The notes: a model not told the origin generated them from the sequence alone. A DNA stretch of 64,000 nucleotides from Mytilus californianus (GCF_021869535.1 NW_026262604.1:56568247-56632246), one strand, 5' to 3'; shown: positions 1 through 10,870, numbered from the stretch's first letter. Translations and numbers: made by a program.

Positions 1-199
1 AAATACATCTGACAAAAACACAGGTACCTAAACATCCCCACAACAAAATGACTCCAAGTACAGATCTGAGAGTACTTACAGTTACTGACAGCTAGTTCAA
101 ATCCAATAACAACTAATAAAACAATCATGCATCTAAGACTAAAATATCAATCCGTACACATCCAACATACTCATGGATTTAGAGTAAAGACGTCATAAA
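1..199. other. No feature recognised
   Basis: AT-rich sequence with no open frame, repeat or structure that I can support. Confidence 0.5.
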
Positions 200-436
200 T
201 AAAATTGAGAATGGAAATGGGGAATATGTCAAAGGGACAACAACCCGACCAAAGAGCAGACAACAGCCGAAGGCCACCAATGGGTCTTCAATGCAGCAAG
301 AAAATCCCGCAACCGGAGGTGGTCCTCAGCTGGCCCCTAACTAAAATTGTGTGCTAGTTCAGTGAAAATGGACGTCACACTAGACTCCAAAACATATAAA
401 TGAGCTAAAATTAAAAAAAACATACTAGACTAAAAA
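200..436 (+). repeat. Dispersed Mytilus-type repeat, family A
   Basis: Recognised from memory as part of an abundant dispersed family in Mytilus. Landmarks are ACAACAACCCGACC near 237 and CAGCTGGCCCCTAA near 327. A second diverged piece lies at 36674-36860, and a reversed end piece at 34375-34460. No terminal structure or target duplication is visible, so the mobilising class is unknown. Confidence 0.7.
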
Positions 437-441
437 AGGCC

Positions 442-936
442 AAGTTGTTATAACAAGATAGATAAGTTGTTGAAACGAGTTACCTAAGTTGTTATAACGA
501 GATAGATTCGCTAAGTTGTTATAACAAGTTAGCTAAGTTGTTTAAACAAGTTAGCTAAATTGTTTAAACAAGTTAGCTAAGTCGTTTTAACGAGTTAGCT
601 AAGTAGTTTAAACGAGTTAGCTAAGTTGTTTAAACGAGTTAGCTCAGTCGTTAAAACAAGATAGCTAAGTTGTTTAAACGAGTTAGCTAAGTTGTTATAA
701 CGAGTTAGATTAGTTAATTCGTTATAACAACTTAGCTAAGTTGTTTAAACAAGTAAGCTAAGTCGTTTTAACGAGTTAGCTAAGTTGTTTAAACGAGTTA
801 GCTAAGTTGTTTAAACAAGTAAGATAAGTCGTTAAAACAAGTTAGCTAAGTTGTTATAACAAGATAAATATACTAAGTCGTTATAACAACTTTGCTAAGT
901 CGTTATAACAAGTTAGCTAAGTCGTTATAACGACTT
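442..936. repeat. 22-bp palindromic minisatellite
   Basis: About 22 tandem units of roughly 22 bp, built on GCTAAGTTGTTTAAACGAGTTA. Units alternate between a GTTATAAC and a GTTTAAAC core, both self-complementary. Near 919-936 the array forms the palindrome AAGTCGTTATAACGACTT. Units differ mostly by T/C and A/G changes, so the array is moderately old. It is non-coding. Confidence 0.92.
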
Positions 937-1035
937 AAAAATAAAACTCCAACCTGACACTAACCGGCTTCCGTAGATTCTAGCTTATAACACACAACTT
1001 AACTAATAATTCCGACTTATTTGCAACAAAAAAAC

Positions 1036-1214
1036 TTAACACTGGGTGTACCATATGCGCTTCCATACTCTCTTGGAACACGTTCCAAACGGCTCTGTAT
1101 TGATAACTGCGAGAGCATGGAAGGCTTCTTCTTGTCTCAACAACTTGATCATGCTGAAGATGTGTGGGTGAGGTGCATTGACCAACCTTCTAAATGATTT
1201 GTTGTTTTAGGACT
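1036..1214 (-). pseudogene. Relic of a MULE/FLYWCH-associated transposon protein, C-terminal part
   Basis: Reading the minus strand from 1214, one frame gives a segment ending in TTNHLEGW. After a frame change at about 1183 a 48-codon stretch, VNAPHPHIFSMIKLLRQEEA and onward, runs to a TAA at 1036-1038. The order 'N-H-L-E-G-W ... PHPHIF.MIKLL..EE' resembles the block downstream of the catalytic core in MULE-type proteins that are common in invertebrates. This is recalled from family knowledge and was not searched. The residues normally linking the two blocks appear deleted, and no upstream catalytic domain is found, so this is a dead fragment. It sits just outside the 7.8-kb duplication and occurs once. 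Confidence 0.45.
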
Positions 1215-1490
1215 TTCTGCCAGTTTTTGTTTAAAAAATCATAATTTATTCAAATGATGAAATTTATTAAATCTTTGAAGCAAAAGTTGAAAGTGTTGGT
1301 TACTATTGAATGCTTTAACTACCTTTTCTTTTAAACAGTGTTTTCCAGACTTTTAAATACCTTTTCTATTTTATTCTTTTACAAAAAATCATTTTCCAGA
1401 TAACTGATTGATTTTACTACCCTTTCTTTTTAATGATTTTATTTTCAAGAAATTCCTTATAAAAAACACTTAAATATAATATTTAATACA
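1215..1490. other. AT-rich spacer, nothing recognised
   Basis: T- and A-rich sequence with many short homopolymers. It leads up to the left breakpoint of the tandem duplication at 1491. No coding or repeat feature is supported. Confidence 0.5.
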
Positions 1491-1732
1491 TGTTTTCAAA
1501 CAACAACAAAAAAACACATTTTTTTACATAAATTTCATATAAATAATTATTTTTATTTACTATCCACAGGTAAAGTTACATGTGACCTAATTAGACTCTA
1601 ATGACTAAAACAACATATTTACCAATAGCAACATCTTTTGTTCATCCCATAATCTCCCATGTAGGAATAGCCAGAATAGTAAAATACAAAATGTAGGAAT
1701 AGCCAGAAGACACCACTTTCCAATACTTGTTT

Positions 1733-2219
1733 TTATGTATTGGGAGCATGATTATCTAATGCCTGATGGTTACCGCCACAGTTGTTACATTTTGTTATTT
1801 TATCATTACAGTTTTTTGTGGTACTATGTTTACCAGCACATTTAGTACATGTATTGGTAGATTTTCTGCATTGTTTGGCATAGTGACCTAAACTTGCGCA
1901 TTTAGTACAAAATTTAGGGTTAGGCATATATGATAGTAAATCATACTCTTGACCTTGATCGTAGTGGAATAGATTTAAGGTGTGAGTGTTTATCAGCTTG
2001 AGTAACTAACAGATCACCAGCTTTACCTACTTGTTTTACAATTTTGATATCTACCCCTGCTTGTCTTAGCATATTTTCCTGCTTTTTAATATTTAAGATT
2101 TCGGTATCAACAGGTTTAGGTATAACTTTATAGACTCTATTTTTAGTAACCTTATTTTCGGTTTTTTTCTTTTGTACCTGCTGCTTGAATAGTAATTTTT
2201 TCCGTTTGATATTCAAGGC
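1733..2219 (-). pseudogene. Non-LTR retrotransposon ORF1 (gag-like) zinc-knuckle relic, copy 1
   Basis: Two adjacent minus-strand frames belong together. The upstream one (2216 to 1941) is lysine-rich and contains KVIPKPVDTEILNIKKQ. The downstream one (1927 to 1733) starts MPNPKFCTKC and carries three zinc knuckles in 64 residues: C-x2-C-x4-H-x4-C at residues 8-21, C-x2-C-x3-H-x5-C at 27-40, and C-x2-C-x3-H-x5-H at 47-60. A tandem trio introduced by 'NP' is typical of ORF1 nucleic-acid-binding proteins of Jockey/CR1/I-type elements, which coat the element RNA. A frame change separates the halves near 1935. A seven-T run near 2162, one T longer than in copy 2, further breaks the N-terminal side. 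No endonuclease or reverse transcriptase is attached, so it is a decayed fragment. Confidence 0.75.
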
Positions 2220-2914
2220 AATTGTTTTTATTATACTTCATGTCAAAATGCCAGATTTTGATTGGTTGATACGAGGGGGACAATTAACTCTATCCCATGG
2301 CAAATACTCTATTACCCTTCACGGAGACGCGTGCTCAAGTGTGCGCTTTATCAAAAAAGGATGATTGTTATGTACAAGACGACATAATTTATTATTTTGA
2401 ATTTAATTTAAACAGTATTTTATTCAAATAAATTGAATTGGATTGGGCAACAGGCAAAGCCTATGTAAACCCTCTCCATAAAACAAGGTACAATATATTA
2501 TATTCAAACAAAACAACACATACACAAACATAATGACAACACAGAATTATTTTTCAAAACTACCTCATAGCTGACTTGAAGAAAGCTTCAAATAGTTAAC
2601 TCAGATAAAAATATAAATATTCTAAGAATGCTTAAAATAGTTAACTCAGAAACAAATTTATTGATATTCTAAGTAATAAACTCCAATATTGATTTAGAGG
2701 CCTTACATTAAATTAAACTGTCTCCAGTCAGCTGTTCAATATTATTATTATAATAACTCATTTTTTCAAAACAACATGTTTGATATCATGTATTTATTTT
2801 TACTAATTTATCGCACCCGAAGAATAACGACGGTGAGTAATAACCGTATTGATACATTATTTTGAAATTGTAAACTAATAGACAGCAATAACAGAACATT
2901 CAGTATAATAAATT
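2220..2914. other. No feature recognised (duplicated at 10101-10731)
   Basis: AT-rich sequence between the ORF1 relic and the foldback. A short direct repeat is present: 'ATAGTTAACTCAGA' occurs near 2593 and again near 2638. No coding capacity is seen. Confidence 0.5.
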
Positions 2915-3053
2915 AAATAACACATATCTGAGAGGGTGATAGAGCATATTGTTACCCCTCGAAAAGACATTGTCAACCTTGGCTTCGCCTCAGTTGACAA
3001 TGTTTTCTCGGGGTAACAATCTGCTCTATCACCTTCTCAGTTATGTGTTATTT
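2915..3053. mobile_element. 139-bp foldback (MITE-like) element, copy 1
   Basis: Near-perfect palindrome with arms of about 60 bp. The outer ends read AAATAACACATA and TATGTGTTATTT, and the middle of the arms contains CCCTCGAAAAGACATTGTC and its complement. A short GC-rich centre, CTTGGCTTCGCCTCAG, itself folds. There is no coding capacity. It would form a long cruciform or RNA hairpin. The CCCTCGAAAAG segment is shared with the palindrome at 16946-17102, suggesting one foldback family. Confidence 0.85.
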
Positions 3054-3379
3054 ATATATTGTTGAAGGCACTGAAATGATGATGTTTTACCAATATGTTT
3101 ATCTATTGTCATTAAATTTTGAAATTTTGAAAACATAGACAGAAAGAAACACAAATTACACAAAAAACACAAAAATTAATGACAAACAAGGCAAGGAAAG
3201 CCAAGTGAAACTGTCAGTTGCTCTTTAATATGCAGATTTTTCTATAAACTTTTATGTTTTTTAACACTTTGATAAACAAGCACGAATATTCGAAAGTCAA
3301 TGATATATAAAAACCGAAACATTTGAAGAGCTATGTGAGACGTGAGACGTACTCGGTACATTGTGCCAAGGCTTAAATT

Positions 3380-3490
3380 GGTTGAAAGATCCGATGGACG
3401 ACAGTGGACTACCTCGTCCTTTAGTCTCGGATGGATACCTGTCTCATTGACAATCATACCATATCTCCGTATTTTTATTTTGAGATTTCA
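3380..3490 (-). repeat. Relic tip of dispersed Mytilus-type repeat, family B
   Basis: On the minus strand it reads as the family B start (GATATGGTATGATTGTCAATG followed by a diverged GAGACAGG...), oriented opposite to the copy at 3805. Only about 100 bp is recognisable. The duplicate lies near 11215-11325. Confidence 0.55.
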
Positions 3491-3804
3491 GAAGAGTAAA
3501 CATATCTTTAGTGATTTAAGCTATGAAACACTGTATATAATTTTAAAATGATTTTTTTCAGTCGTTCTGCCATATAACCATATAGATAATACCTAAAAGA
3601 AAATTATACTTTTACTTTAATACATGTATGAACGTTTTCGTAAAACGAATAACATTTATTTTTTAGTTTGTATTGTGAACAGACCTGTATACTTTATAAA
3701 TATATATGAACTAGTTCATTCGTGTTTTGAAGAAATTAATATGTTTGTCTTTCATTCGTTTATGTCGGTTTTCGTCTTTTGCCATGGTATTAATTTAAAA
3801 ATAA
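3491..3804. other. No feature recognised
   Basis: AT-rich. One stray unit resembling the downstream 28-bp minisatellite (TCGGTTTTCGTCTTTTGCCA) appears at about 3766, ahead of the main array. It is duplicated near 11573. Confidence 0.5.
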
Positions 3805-3999
3805 GAGATTTGGTATGATTGCCAATGAGACAATTATACACCAAAGTTCAAATGAAGTGGACGTAAGCAGTTATAGGCAACCGTACGGCCTTCAACAATG
3901 AGAAAAACCAATACCGTATAGTCGTCTATAAAAGGCCTCGACATGAAAAATATTAAACAATTCAATTGAGAAAACTACCTTCATAACAAAACAATATAC
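3805..3999 (+). repeat. Dispersed Mytilus-type repeat, family B, interrupted by a minisatellite
   Basis: Recognised by GGTATGATTGCCAATGAGAC, then GCAACCGTACGGCCTTCAAC and TATAAAAGGCCTCGACATGA. The recognisable sequence stops where the 28-bp array begins at 4000. The array therefore arose next to or inside this repeat. Duplicate at about 11612-11807. Confidence 0.7.
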
Positions 4000-4800
4000 G
4001 GTTTTTGTCTTTGGACATGATAATGTCAGTTTCGTTTTTTTTTGCCTTGGAGTTGTCGGTTTTCGTCATTTGTTGGTGTTTGTATTTTGCCATGGTATTG
4101 TCAGTTTTCGTCTTTTGCCATGGTATTGTCAGTTTTCGTCTTTTACCATGGTATTGTCGGTTTTTGTTGGTTTTTTTTTGCCTTGGAAATTGTCGGTTTT
4201 CGTCTTTTGCCATGGTTTTGTTGGTGTTTTTCTTTTGCCATGGTATTGTCAGTTTTCGTTTTTTGCCATGGTTTTGTTGGTGTTCGTCTTTTGCCATGGT
4301 ATTGCCAGTTTTCGTCTTTTGCCATGGTATTGTTGGTTTTTTATCTTTTGCATTGGTGTTTTCGGTTTTTTTTTTGCCATGGTATTGTTGGTTTTGTTAT
4401 CTTTTGCATTTGGTGTTTTCGTTTTTTTTTCTTTGGCCATGGTATTGTCAGTTTATGTTTATTGCCATGGCAATATTGGTTTTCATCTTTTGCTATGGTA
4501 TTGTCGGTTTTCGTCTTTTATAATCATTTTGTCAGTTTTCGTCTTTTGCCATGATATTGTCAGTTTTCGTTTTTTGCCATGGTATTGTCAGTTTTCGTCT
4601 TTTGCCATGGTATTGTCAGTGTTCGTCTTTTGCCATACTATTGCCAGTTTTCGTCTTTTGCCATAATATTGTCAGCTTTCGTCTTTTGCCATGATATTGT
4701 CAGTTTTCATTTTTTGCCATGGTATTGTCAATTTTCGTCTTTTGTCTTGGTCTTGTCGCTCGGTTTTCGTCTTTTGCCATGGTATTGTCAATTTTCGTCT
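4000..4800. repeat. 28-bp minisatellite, copy 1 (about 28 units)
   Basis: The unit is GCCATGGTATTGTCAGTTTT followed by CGTCTTTT. The unit length is 1 modulo 3, so each forward frame cycles through the same three peptide phrases and stays open for 170-198 codons. The minus strand behaves the same way. These long frames are a periodicity artefact, not genes. Units vary (TTGTTGGTG variants, TTGCCTTGG variants), with no higher-order period obvious by eye. Confidence 0.93.
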
Positions 4801-4920
4801 ACTTTTGATTTTAATAGTTCCTCTGTCTCTTTTTTATTAATTGCCAATAGCATACATACTCCCAAACTTTGTTATTATTCAAATGCAGAATGAAAGATAA
4901 GAATTAAAATTGTATCATTT

Positions 4921-5105
4921 AAAATAAGGAGATATTGTTTGATTGCCTTTTAGACAAATATCCAATCAAAACCAAATGACGTAGATGTTAGCAACTATTG
5001 GTCGCCGTATGGCTTTCAACAATGAGCAAAATGTATACCGCACAGAAAGTTATAAAAGGCTCCGATATAACGAAATGTAAAACAATTCAAATGAGAAAAT
5101 ATACA
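4921..5105 (+). repeat. Dispersed repeat family B, diverged copy
   Basis: Starts AAATAAGGAGATATTGTTTG and continues with landmarks GGTCGCCGTATGGCTTTCAAC and TATAAAAGGCTCCGA of family B. It is heavily diverged and lacks the 3' part. The duplicate at about 12670-12855 has four extra bases (TTTT region near 12720). Confidence 0.6.
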
Positions 5106-6827
5106 TGTGTGTTTTTCTCTGCAGTACACATGTATCATTGTGTCATATTTCATATTTGTAAATGTTTGATTGCCATAGCATGTATATTTTTAAACTTCAT
5201 GTATTCATTCATTCAACTGTCATGAGAATAAATTTAATCATCAAGCCTGTATTTTTTACATATATGAATATAAATAAATTGTCATGAAGTGTCAAAAAGA
5301 AATTGGATCACTAGTATAGCGGAGTACAGCAGTACTGAACACGGAAATGTTCACATTACGTAACACGTGATTAACTTTGTACTTTTAAAAGGGATTAAAA
5401 AATGAATGTTTGTGGCATTACATAATTTTTTATATCTACTTATTGCATTGTGTTTCAGATAATGTATGCTACTCATGTACGACTTGTGTCAATCACATAT
5501 TCCTCCCGCAACTTGGAGATGTACATTTACAAAATGTGTTTTAATTTGTACAAATAATTAACAATGTAGTTGATTCGAAATGAAACGACAATAACGTGAC
5601 GTAAATAAAACTAAAAAAACATGTAATAGAAACAAATGACATTTTACGTATATTTTGATGTACAAGTGACAACATTTAAGCCTCTCCTTCGTCTTGTCAA
5701 TCAAGCATGATAAATGGATGGATTTTAAAAGTCAAGGTTTTAAGCATTTTCGGGACAATATTATGTGAATATGGTATATAAAGGCTGTATTTAGATCATT
5801 CTATGCAAATTTGCAAGGTACAATTTATCAATCAAAGAAAAATCTGTATGTTCTACATCGCAATGCTCATACAAACATATCAATTGTCCTAATAATGCGT
5901 AGATAAAACAAAAAAAAAGCAATATGAGATGAGAAATCGCACTGATCAGTTTCATAATAAATAGAAACAATCTGTACAAACATGGTATCCAAAGTCCAAA
6001 TCAATGATAGGAAATCAGCATATACAAAAATCTTCAATCAGAAAAAAAAACCTCTAGGGAATAACACATTATGTACGCAAAATATACGTATCGATTATTG
6101 TCAGTAAGTTTTTCTCGACGAAAGAATGGCACGAAATCGAATGATTTATTTGTGAGAAAAGCGATTACTCAAGGCGTGCTAAAATATTATTACGCCAAAA
6201 TTAAGAACTGCATTGATACTCAGTCAAGTCCCTATCTAAGAATTATGACTCTCTTCCGGTTAACCATTCCGCTTGATGCCTCGTGATTATTGGAAAATGA
6301 GCGAAAACCATGTTATAGTTTTAGTGTGACCCGTCCGGAATTGAACTTACCACCTATATATGATATCAACCGCTGTATGTACGGTATATAATGAATCACC
6401 GAGTTCGTCAAAACAAGTATTAGAGACGTTAATCTTTCGAGCGTAGTGTGTATCCTTTTACTTGTTACAAGACATTTATTGGTGTTCCATAACGAAAGGA
6501 ATATATTCTGTTTGGTATTAAATTAATAGTTAAGATCCATTTTGTTACATCTGGTGATCCGTTTATTTGGAAATCGCCAATGGCAGTCAGCAGGGTTTAA
6601 GAACATCCGTTGTTCGACCTGCTAGTCAAATGCGTTTTGTTAAAATATACTTTTTCACTTTTTTGGTCTTTTGGAAAATGTTGTTTGTACTGTATGTAAG
6701 AAATTTGTTTTGCCTGCACGTATGAAAATTGCGGTTTTTATCCAACGCAATCATAGGTTTGAACGTTGTTTTCAATTTAGACTTGTTTAAATAATGTATA
6801 TATATATTTAAGCCTTCATATAGATTT
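5106..6827. other. No feature recognised (duplicated at 12856-14580)
   Basis: About 1.7 kb of AT-rich sequence. Open frames of 60-75 codons exist on both strands (for example 6071-6286 plus), with no recognisable domain. Their preservation in copy 2 is explained by the recency of the duplication rather than by selection. Confidence 0.5.
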
Positions 6828-7052
6828 AAGAAGATGTGGTATGAGTGCCAATGAGACAACTCTCCATCCAAGTCAAAATTTAAAAAAGTAAACCATTATA
6901 GGTCAAAGTACGGTCTTCAACACGGAGCCTTGGCTCACACCGAACAGTAAGCTATAAAGGGCCCCAAAAATGACTAGTGTAAAACCATTCAAACGGGAAA
7001 ACCAACGGTCTAATCTATATAAAAAACGAGAAACGAGAAACACTTATTTGCA
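6828..7052 (+). repeat. Dispersed Mytilus-type repeat, family B (subfamily 2), copy 1
   Basis: Starts AAGAAGATGTGGTATGAGTG and continues through CTTCAACACGGAGCCTTGGC, AAAGGGCCCCAAAAATGAC and AACGAGAAACGAGAAACAC. Well conserved against copies at 14581, 22533, 37740-38168 (minus) and 48262, so this subfamily was active comparatively recently. It has no coding frame. Confidence 0.85.
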
Positions 7053-7794
7053 TGTTTTGATCCAGTCGGGGACCGAACACATAACCACACACACGTGACA
7101 AATAAATCTTTTCAACACATGCATCTACCTTCCAGATAATGTGCAAAAAATGAAGCGACGTATAATTCCCTGTTTACTTTCTACTTTCTTTAAGATATCC
7201 CTGGCTGTCCCCAGAAAGTTCATTTCTTAAAGGTGTCCGACCACTAATTCAAAATCATTTTATATTTAACCAATTTTTTTCAATTTTCACAGCTCTCTTA
7301 ATATTTTTCCTTAACTTTGACTTGATGAAAATCATTTTATCCTGATTATACATGTATCAACTTTGTGTATATATGCCAACCAATGTTTAAAGTCTTGTAG
7401 TGGCACTTGTTGGTCGGGAAGTCCTCTTCTTATAAATATATCATGTTGGGGTCCTAAAAAACTTCATTGAAATTGGGCACAACTACCCTAAAATTGCATT
7501 AGTAAATTTGGGCTCAAAATGATCAAAATATATTTCTCAATAAAAAAAAAGTTGCATTTAAATAACTTCATTTTTAGATTAAGCAAACAACAACAGCGAT
7601 GTCGACTCAGGACTCTTATTACCGTTAATCTCGGTTTGTGATCGTCAAGTCATACAATAATGTAACATCAAAAGCACTATGTTTGTAAGCGAAGGGCTAC
7701 TTGTACGTATGCTCTAAATTAGAGTGGGTTTATTGGTGGTCTGACACCACACATGCAATTGATAATATTAATGACAATAATTATTATGATGACT
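7053..7794. other. No feature recognised (duplicated at 14804-15551)
   Basis: AT-rich spacer without a supported feature. The segment after 7230 (AAAGGTGTCCGACCACTAA and onward) ends with GTGGTCTGACACCAC near 7736, so short inverted motifs flank it, but I cannot define an element. Confidence 0.45.
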
Positions 7795-8227
7795 AACTAA
7801 TAATAATAATAGTGATAATAATAATAATAATAATAATGATAATAATGATAATAATGATAATGGTGATAATAGTGATAATAATAGTGATAATGATAATAGT
7901 GATAATTATGATAATAACGATAATAATGATAATAGTGATAATAATGATAATAAAGATAATAGTGATAATAATGGTAATAATGATAATAGTGATACAATGA
8001 TAATAATGATAATGGTGATAATAATAATAATAATAATGATAATAATGATAATGGTAATAATAATGATAATAATGATAATAATGATAATAGTGATAATAAT
8101 AATAATAATGATATTAGTGATAATAATAATAATAAATAATAATGATAATGATAGTGATAATGATAATAGTGATAATAATAATAATAATGATAATAATAAT
8201 AATAATGATAATGGCAATAATAATAAC
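7795..8227. repeat. (AAT/GAT)n trinucleotide array, copy 1
   Basis: About 430 bp of imperfect trinucleotides, AAT with interspersed GAT, AGTGAT and GGTGAT units, rendered on the minus strand as ATT/ATC. Long isoleucine-, tyrosine/histidine- or leucine-only frames in it are artefacts. Confidence 0.95.
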
Positions 8228-9174
8228 AGAAGTTTAAACAGTGCAACTCATTTTTGAAAATCAAGAAACAAAACGAAACTAATACACCTCATATTTGAAA
8301 ATCAAGAAACAAAATAAAATTAATATGTAGAAATCTACTTGAATAATAAGTAAACGTACTAGTCATTCAAGACATATATTGAGAGAGAGAGGGGACTGAA
8401 AGATACGGCATATGAGTTGAAATCATTAATCGCTATAACAAAATACGTAGTTTAGATTTGCATGCATTATACGCGTGTTTCTATTAAACTAAATGTTCAT
8501 TATGTATGCTCGACTTACGCAAGGAGTTTGTATAGAAATTTATCCATATCTGTGTAAAATCTCGTCCAAGATATTCATCGCGATATAGCAATAATCGCTA
8601 AATTGTTAAAGACACATGGTTTATATTTCAGAGCACTATACACGAGTTTCGCTAACACAAGACTCTTGAGTTGTACCCGAATAAAACAGAAGAAAACCAA
8701 ATGAATAACGAAGCTGAGGGCATTAAAAACAAAAAAAACTGAAAAGGTTTGCAAAATTTTGTGAAGACAATTAATGCCTGGAGGGAGAAAACCCTTTTTA
8801 TTCCACTGCATGTTGATTTTGATAGCGAACTAAACATTTGATTGGTTGAAACTACCCCACGTGATGTTGAACAAAACTTCATATTCCCTTCTGAGTATCA
8901 TATTCCCCTCTGAACGTCGGGATTGCCTTGTTCGTCGTTACCCGCGGTTAGTGTTTTAAAACGTTTTGATCGTTTTTTAAAGATAGTATATTAATTTCTA
9001 TACAAATCCTTGGTTCTAACAACAAACAGAAACGAATAAATAATAAACTTTTAATCAGTACTGATTATCATTGTGTATATTGTGTTTAGTTATGAAAAAA
9101 CTACCGGATAAGAAAACAATTATGTAAATTAATATCTTATGTTCATAAGTAAAAAAAAAGTATAGGCTGTGGAA
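8228..9174. other. No feature recognised (duplicated at 16000-16945)
   Basis: AT-rich. Only a short (GA)n run (GAGAGAGAGAGG near 8380) stands out. Minus-strand frames at 8575-8882 have no recognisable domain. Confidence 0.5.
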
Positions 9175-9278
9175 TAAAACATTCATTTCCCTTTGCTTAG
9201 GGAGATATGAAGATTTGTTCACCCTCGAAAAGTCATATTTCCCTCGGGCGATGCCCTCGTGAAATATGATTTTTCTTG
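9175..9278. mobile_element. Half of a foldback element, cut at the duplication junction
   Basis: This is the left arm and centre of the palindrome seen complete at 16946-17102. It includes GGGAGATATGAAGATTTGTT, CCCTCGGGCGATGCCCTCG and the start of the right arm (GAAATATGATTTTTCTTG). At 9277-9278 it switches to the sequence found at 1491. The right arm has therefore been lost by the duplication event. Confidence 0.88.
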
Positions 9279-9550
9279 TTTTCAAACAACAAAAAAAAAA
9301 CAAATTTTTTTACATAAATTTCATATAAATAATTATTTTTATTTACTATCCACAGGTAAAGTTACATGTGACCTAATTAGACTCTAATGACTAAAACAAC
9401 ATATTTACCAATAGCAACATCTATTGTTCATCCCATAATCTCCCATGTAGGAATAGCCAGAATAGTAAAATACAAAATGTAGGAATAGCCAGAATAGTAA
9501 AATACAAAATGTAGGAATAGCCAGAAGACACCACTTTCCAATACTTGTTT

Positions 9551-10100
9551 TTATGTATTGGGAGCATGATTATCTAATGCCTGATGGTTACCGCCACAGT
9601 TGTTACATTTTGTTATTTTATCATTACAGTTTTTTGTGGTACTATGTTTACCAGCACATTTAGTACATGTATTGGTAGATTTTCTGCATTGTTTGGCATA
9701 GTGACCTAAACTTGCGCATTTAGTACAAAATTTAGGGTTAGGCATATATGATAGTAAATCATACTCTTGACCTTGATCGTAGTGGAATAGATTTAAGGTG
9801 TGAGTGTTTATCAGCTTGAGTAACTAACAGATCACCAGCCTTACCTAATTGTTTTACAATTTTGATATCTACCCCTGCTTGTCTTAGCATATTTTCCTGC
9901 TTTTTAATATTTAAGATTTCGGTATCAACAGGTTTAGGTATAACTTTATAGACTCTATTTTTAGTAACCTTATTTTCGGTTTTTTCTTTTGTACCTGCTG
10001 CTTGAATAGTAATTTTTTCCGTTTGATATTCAAGGCAATTGTTTTTATTATACTTCATGTCAAAATACCAGATTTTGATTGGTTGATACGAGGAAGACAA
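9551..10100 (-). pseudogene. Non-LTR retrotransposon ORF1 (gag-like) zinc-knuckle relic, copy 2
   Basis: Same relic as in copy 1. The zinc-knuckle part (9745 to 9551) is identical at the protein level. The upstream frame is 22 codons longer, reaching 10100, because the T run near 9976 has six bases where copy 1 has seven. It therefore preserves an older reading frame than copy 1. The frame break before the zinc knuckles (near 9753) is shared, so it predates the duplication. One residue differs in the aligned part (V to L, in KQVGKAG / KQLGKAG). Confidence 0.75.
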
Positions 10101-10731
10101 TTAACTCTATCCCATGGCAAATACTCTATTACCCTTCACGGAGACGCGTGCTCAAGTGTGCGCTTTATCAAAAAAGGATGATTGTTATGTACAAGACGAC
10201 ATAATTTATTATTTTGAATTTAATTTAAACAGTATTTTATTCAAATAAATTGAATTGGATTGGGCAACAGGCAAAGCCTATGTAAACCCTCTCCATAAAA
10301 CAAGGTACAATATATTATATTCAAACAAAACAACACATACACAAACATAATGACAACACAGAATTATTTTTCAAAACTAACTCATAGCTGACTTGAAGGA
10401 TGCTTCAAATAGTTAACTCAGATAAAAATATAAATATTCTAAGAATGCTTAAAATAGTTAACTCAGAAACAAATTTATTGATATTCTAAGTAATAAACTC
10501 CAATATTGATTTAGAGGCCTTACAGTAAATTAAACTGTCTCCAGTCAGCTGTTCAATATTATTATTATAATAACTCATTTTTTCAAAACAACATGTTTGA
10601 TATCATGTATTTATTTTTACTAATTTATCGCACCCGAAGAATAACGACGGTGAGTAATAACCGTATTGATACATTATTTTGAATTTGTAAACTAATAGAC
10701 AGCAATAACAGAACATTCAGTATAATAAATT

Positions 10732-10870
10732 AAATAACACATATCTGAGAGGGTGATAGAGCATATTGTTACCCCTCGAAAAGACATTGTCAACCTTGGC
10801 TTCGCCTCAGTTGACAATGTTTTCTCGGGGTAACAATCTGCTCTATCACCCTCTCAGTTATGTGTTATTT
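10732..10870. mobile_element. 139-bp foldback (MITE-like) element, copy 2
   Basis: Duplicate of the 2915-3053 foldback. Here the right arm reads CACCCTCTCAG where copy 1 has CACCTTCTCAG, so this copy is the more perfect palindrome and is probably closer to the ancestor. Confidence 0.85.

Larger units (their letters stand above)
1491..9278 (+). repeat. 7.8-kb tandem segmental duplication, copy 1
   Basis: From 1491 the sequence is repeated almost base for base from 9277. All internal features recur in the same order and orientation at an offset of about 7.75-7.83 kb. Differences seen by eye are scattered substitutions, small indels, and changed unit numbers in the 28-bp and trinucleotide arrays. 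The copy ends inside a palindrome whose right arm is missing here but present after copy 2. The junction shares only the 2 bases TG with the left breakpoint, as expected for a microhomology or end-joining event. Confidence 0.95.

Noticed and set aside
4005-4893. Several long overlapping open frames (104-198 codons) on both strands
   Set aside because: They are translations of the 28-bp minisatellite in every frame, with no non-repetitive flanking coding sequence.
7797-8264. 155-codon Tyr/His/Leu-rich frame and Ile/Met-rich frames
   Set aside because: Translation of an AAT/GAT trinucleotide array, with the same in the duplicate at 15547-16088.
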